The notes below the pieces were generated by a model, which had not been told where the DNA came from, did no database searches, and saw nothing but the letters and a program-made list of their open reading frames with translations. DNA of 64,000 bases, taken from assembly GCF_016722925.1 (NCBI RefSeq), contig NZ_JAEQNC010000018.1:1-64000 (forward strand), in the 5' to 3' direction. The stretch is from Phytoamicus setariae (lineage in GTDB: Bacteria > Pseudomonadota > Alphaproteobacteria > Rhizobiales > Rhizobiaceae). A program made the position numbers and the translations under genes. This document shows positions 63,398-64,000 of this stretch, one piece after another (positions within the stretch are counted from its first letter, which is position 1; the number at the start of each line of letters is the position of its first letter).

Positions 63398-64000
63398 ATG
63401 AAAGCCAAGACTGTCGCAAAAGCAATTATCGCGGGCCTGATGTTCTGGTCTGCCGCCAATGCAGCATTCGCATTCTCGGCCAACATGACGACAGTGGGGC
63501 GCACCAATCCACCAATCGGCCATTATGAATACTGCCAGCGCTTTGCCAGCCAGTGCCGCGCCAGCGCTGCGGATAGCGGTCCGATGGAGTTGACGCAGGG
63601 AAGGTGGAAAACCCTCCTCCAGGTGAACTACAAGGTCAACAGCACCATCGAGCCGCTGACGGACCAGCAGATTTATGGGGTGGAAGAACGCTGGACGCTT
63701 CCGGATACCGCAGGCGATTGCGAAGACTACGTCCTTCTCAAGCGTAAGCTGCTGATTGAAAGAGGCTTTTCTGAATCAAACCTGCTGATAACCGTTGTTT
63801 TGCAGCCTAATGGCGAAGGCCATGCGGTTCTGACCGTCCGCACTGATCGCGGCGACTTCGTGCTGGACAACATGCGCAACAAGGTTCTGCTCTGGTCTGA
63901 CACCGAATACACCTACCTGAAGCGCCAATCGACACGCAATTCGGCTCAGTGGGTAAAGATCAACGACGACCATTCGCCTGCAGTTGGTAGCTTGGACTGA
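63398..64000 (+). CDS. Transglutaminase-like cysteine peptidase (BTLCP family)
   Basis: A 200-residue exported protein (signal segment IAGLMFWSAANAAFAF, cleavage near residue 26). The papain-like triad is Cys108 (TAGDCEDYVLLK), His142 (EGHAVLTV) and Asp157 (VLDNMR). Family relatives include LapG-type periplasmic proteases that respond to cyclic-di-GMP and cleave adhesins, although BTLCP members also exist without a Lap system. AAGGGA lies immediately before, and GGGGAG further upstream of, the ATG at 63398. The stop codon coincides with the end of the window. The AT-rich tract upstream probably regulates it. Confidence 0.88.
   Translation: MKAKTVAKAIIAGLMFWSAANAAFAFSANMTTVGRTNPPIGHYEYCQRFASQCRASAADSGPMELTQGRWKTLLQVNYKVNSTIEPLTDQQIYGVEERWTLPDTAGDCEDYVLLKRKLLIERGFSESNLLITVVLQPNGEGHAVLTVRTDRGDFVLDNMRNKVLLWSDTEYTYLKRQSTRNSAQWVKINDDHSPAVGSLD

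Overview
The window is chromosomal DNA of a Rhizobiaceae-like alphaproteobacterium (order Hyphomicrobiales). The evidence is the clpP-clpX-lon-hupB block, the alaC-like/hom/recJ series, the tpiA-secG-pyrG series, a DksA keeping only one zinc-finger cysteine, an FMN riboswitch ahead of a RibN-type transporter, a RIME-like intergenic palindrome and a CtrA-type box. Nearly all the DNA is ordinary housekeeping sequence with codon use to match. There is no prophage, insertion sequence, CRISPR array or integrase. Genus cannot be settled because no rRNA gene is present.

Layout. 1-410: structured DNA and a small conserved-looking gene. 406-1215: no supportable gene. 1216-9963: an exopolysaccharide locus (two glycosyltransferases, a flippase-like and a polymerase-like membrane protein, a pyruvyltransferase, an acetyltransferase, then a convergent Wzz/BY-kinase) with no initiating sugar-phosphate transferase. 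10031-11197: RibN-like transporter under an FMN riboswitch. 11367-16812: hupB, lon, clpX, clpP. 17201-21182: secreted hydrolase, cytochrome P450, cupin, metY. 21567-26185: dksA, phosphohistidine phosphatase, ycjX-ycjF, a secreted protein. 26362-28143: folP-folB-folK. 28242-29531: DUF922 protein, a candidate sRNA and a [2Fe-2S] ferredoxin. 29708-33294: a cobalamin riboswitch heading a Cys-rich small protein and a btuD-btuF-btuC-type importer. 33484-36945: tRNA-Pro, DUF192, double cold-shock protein, gloA, a DUF882 protein. 37221-37548: two tRNA-Glu genes. 38030-42880: a globin-coupled chemoreceptor, a Crp/Fnr regulator and a PAS-GGDEF-EAL protein. 42905-53439: recJ, hom, alaC, a LysE-type exporter, a lipoprotein, phaC, map, radC and an old-yellow-enzyme family gene. 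53509-56649: pyrG, secG, tpiA. 56862-64000: a caspase-like Sel1 protein with a secreted partner, a second secreted hydrolase, parE, a PilZ protein and a transglutaminase-like cysteine peptidase.

The most unusual signal is a composite promoter module shared by the globin-coupled chemoreceptor (37858-37918) and the PAS-GGDEF-EAL gene (40395-40440). In both, TTAACCA is followed eight bases later by tandem 14-bp units of the form TACGNTATCGNNCN (three and two copies), and the second copy overlaps a perfect CtrA-type box. This points to a small co-regulated circuit joining gas/redox sensing, chemotaxis and cyclic-di-GMP; its regulator cannot be named from the sequence. Other points for follow-up are the sRNA with an exposed anti-Shine-Dalgarno loop, the uncharacterised cysteine-rich protein under B12 control, the caspase-like gene pair and a phased AT-rich tract before the terminal peptidase gene.
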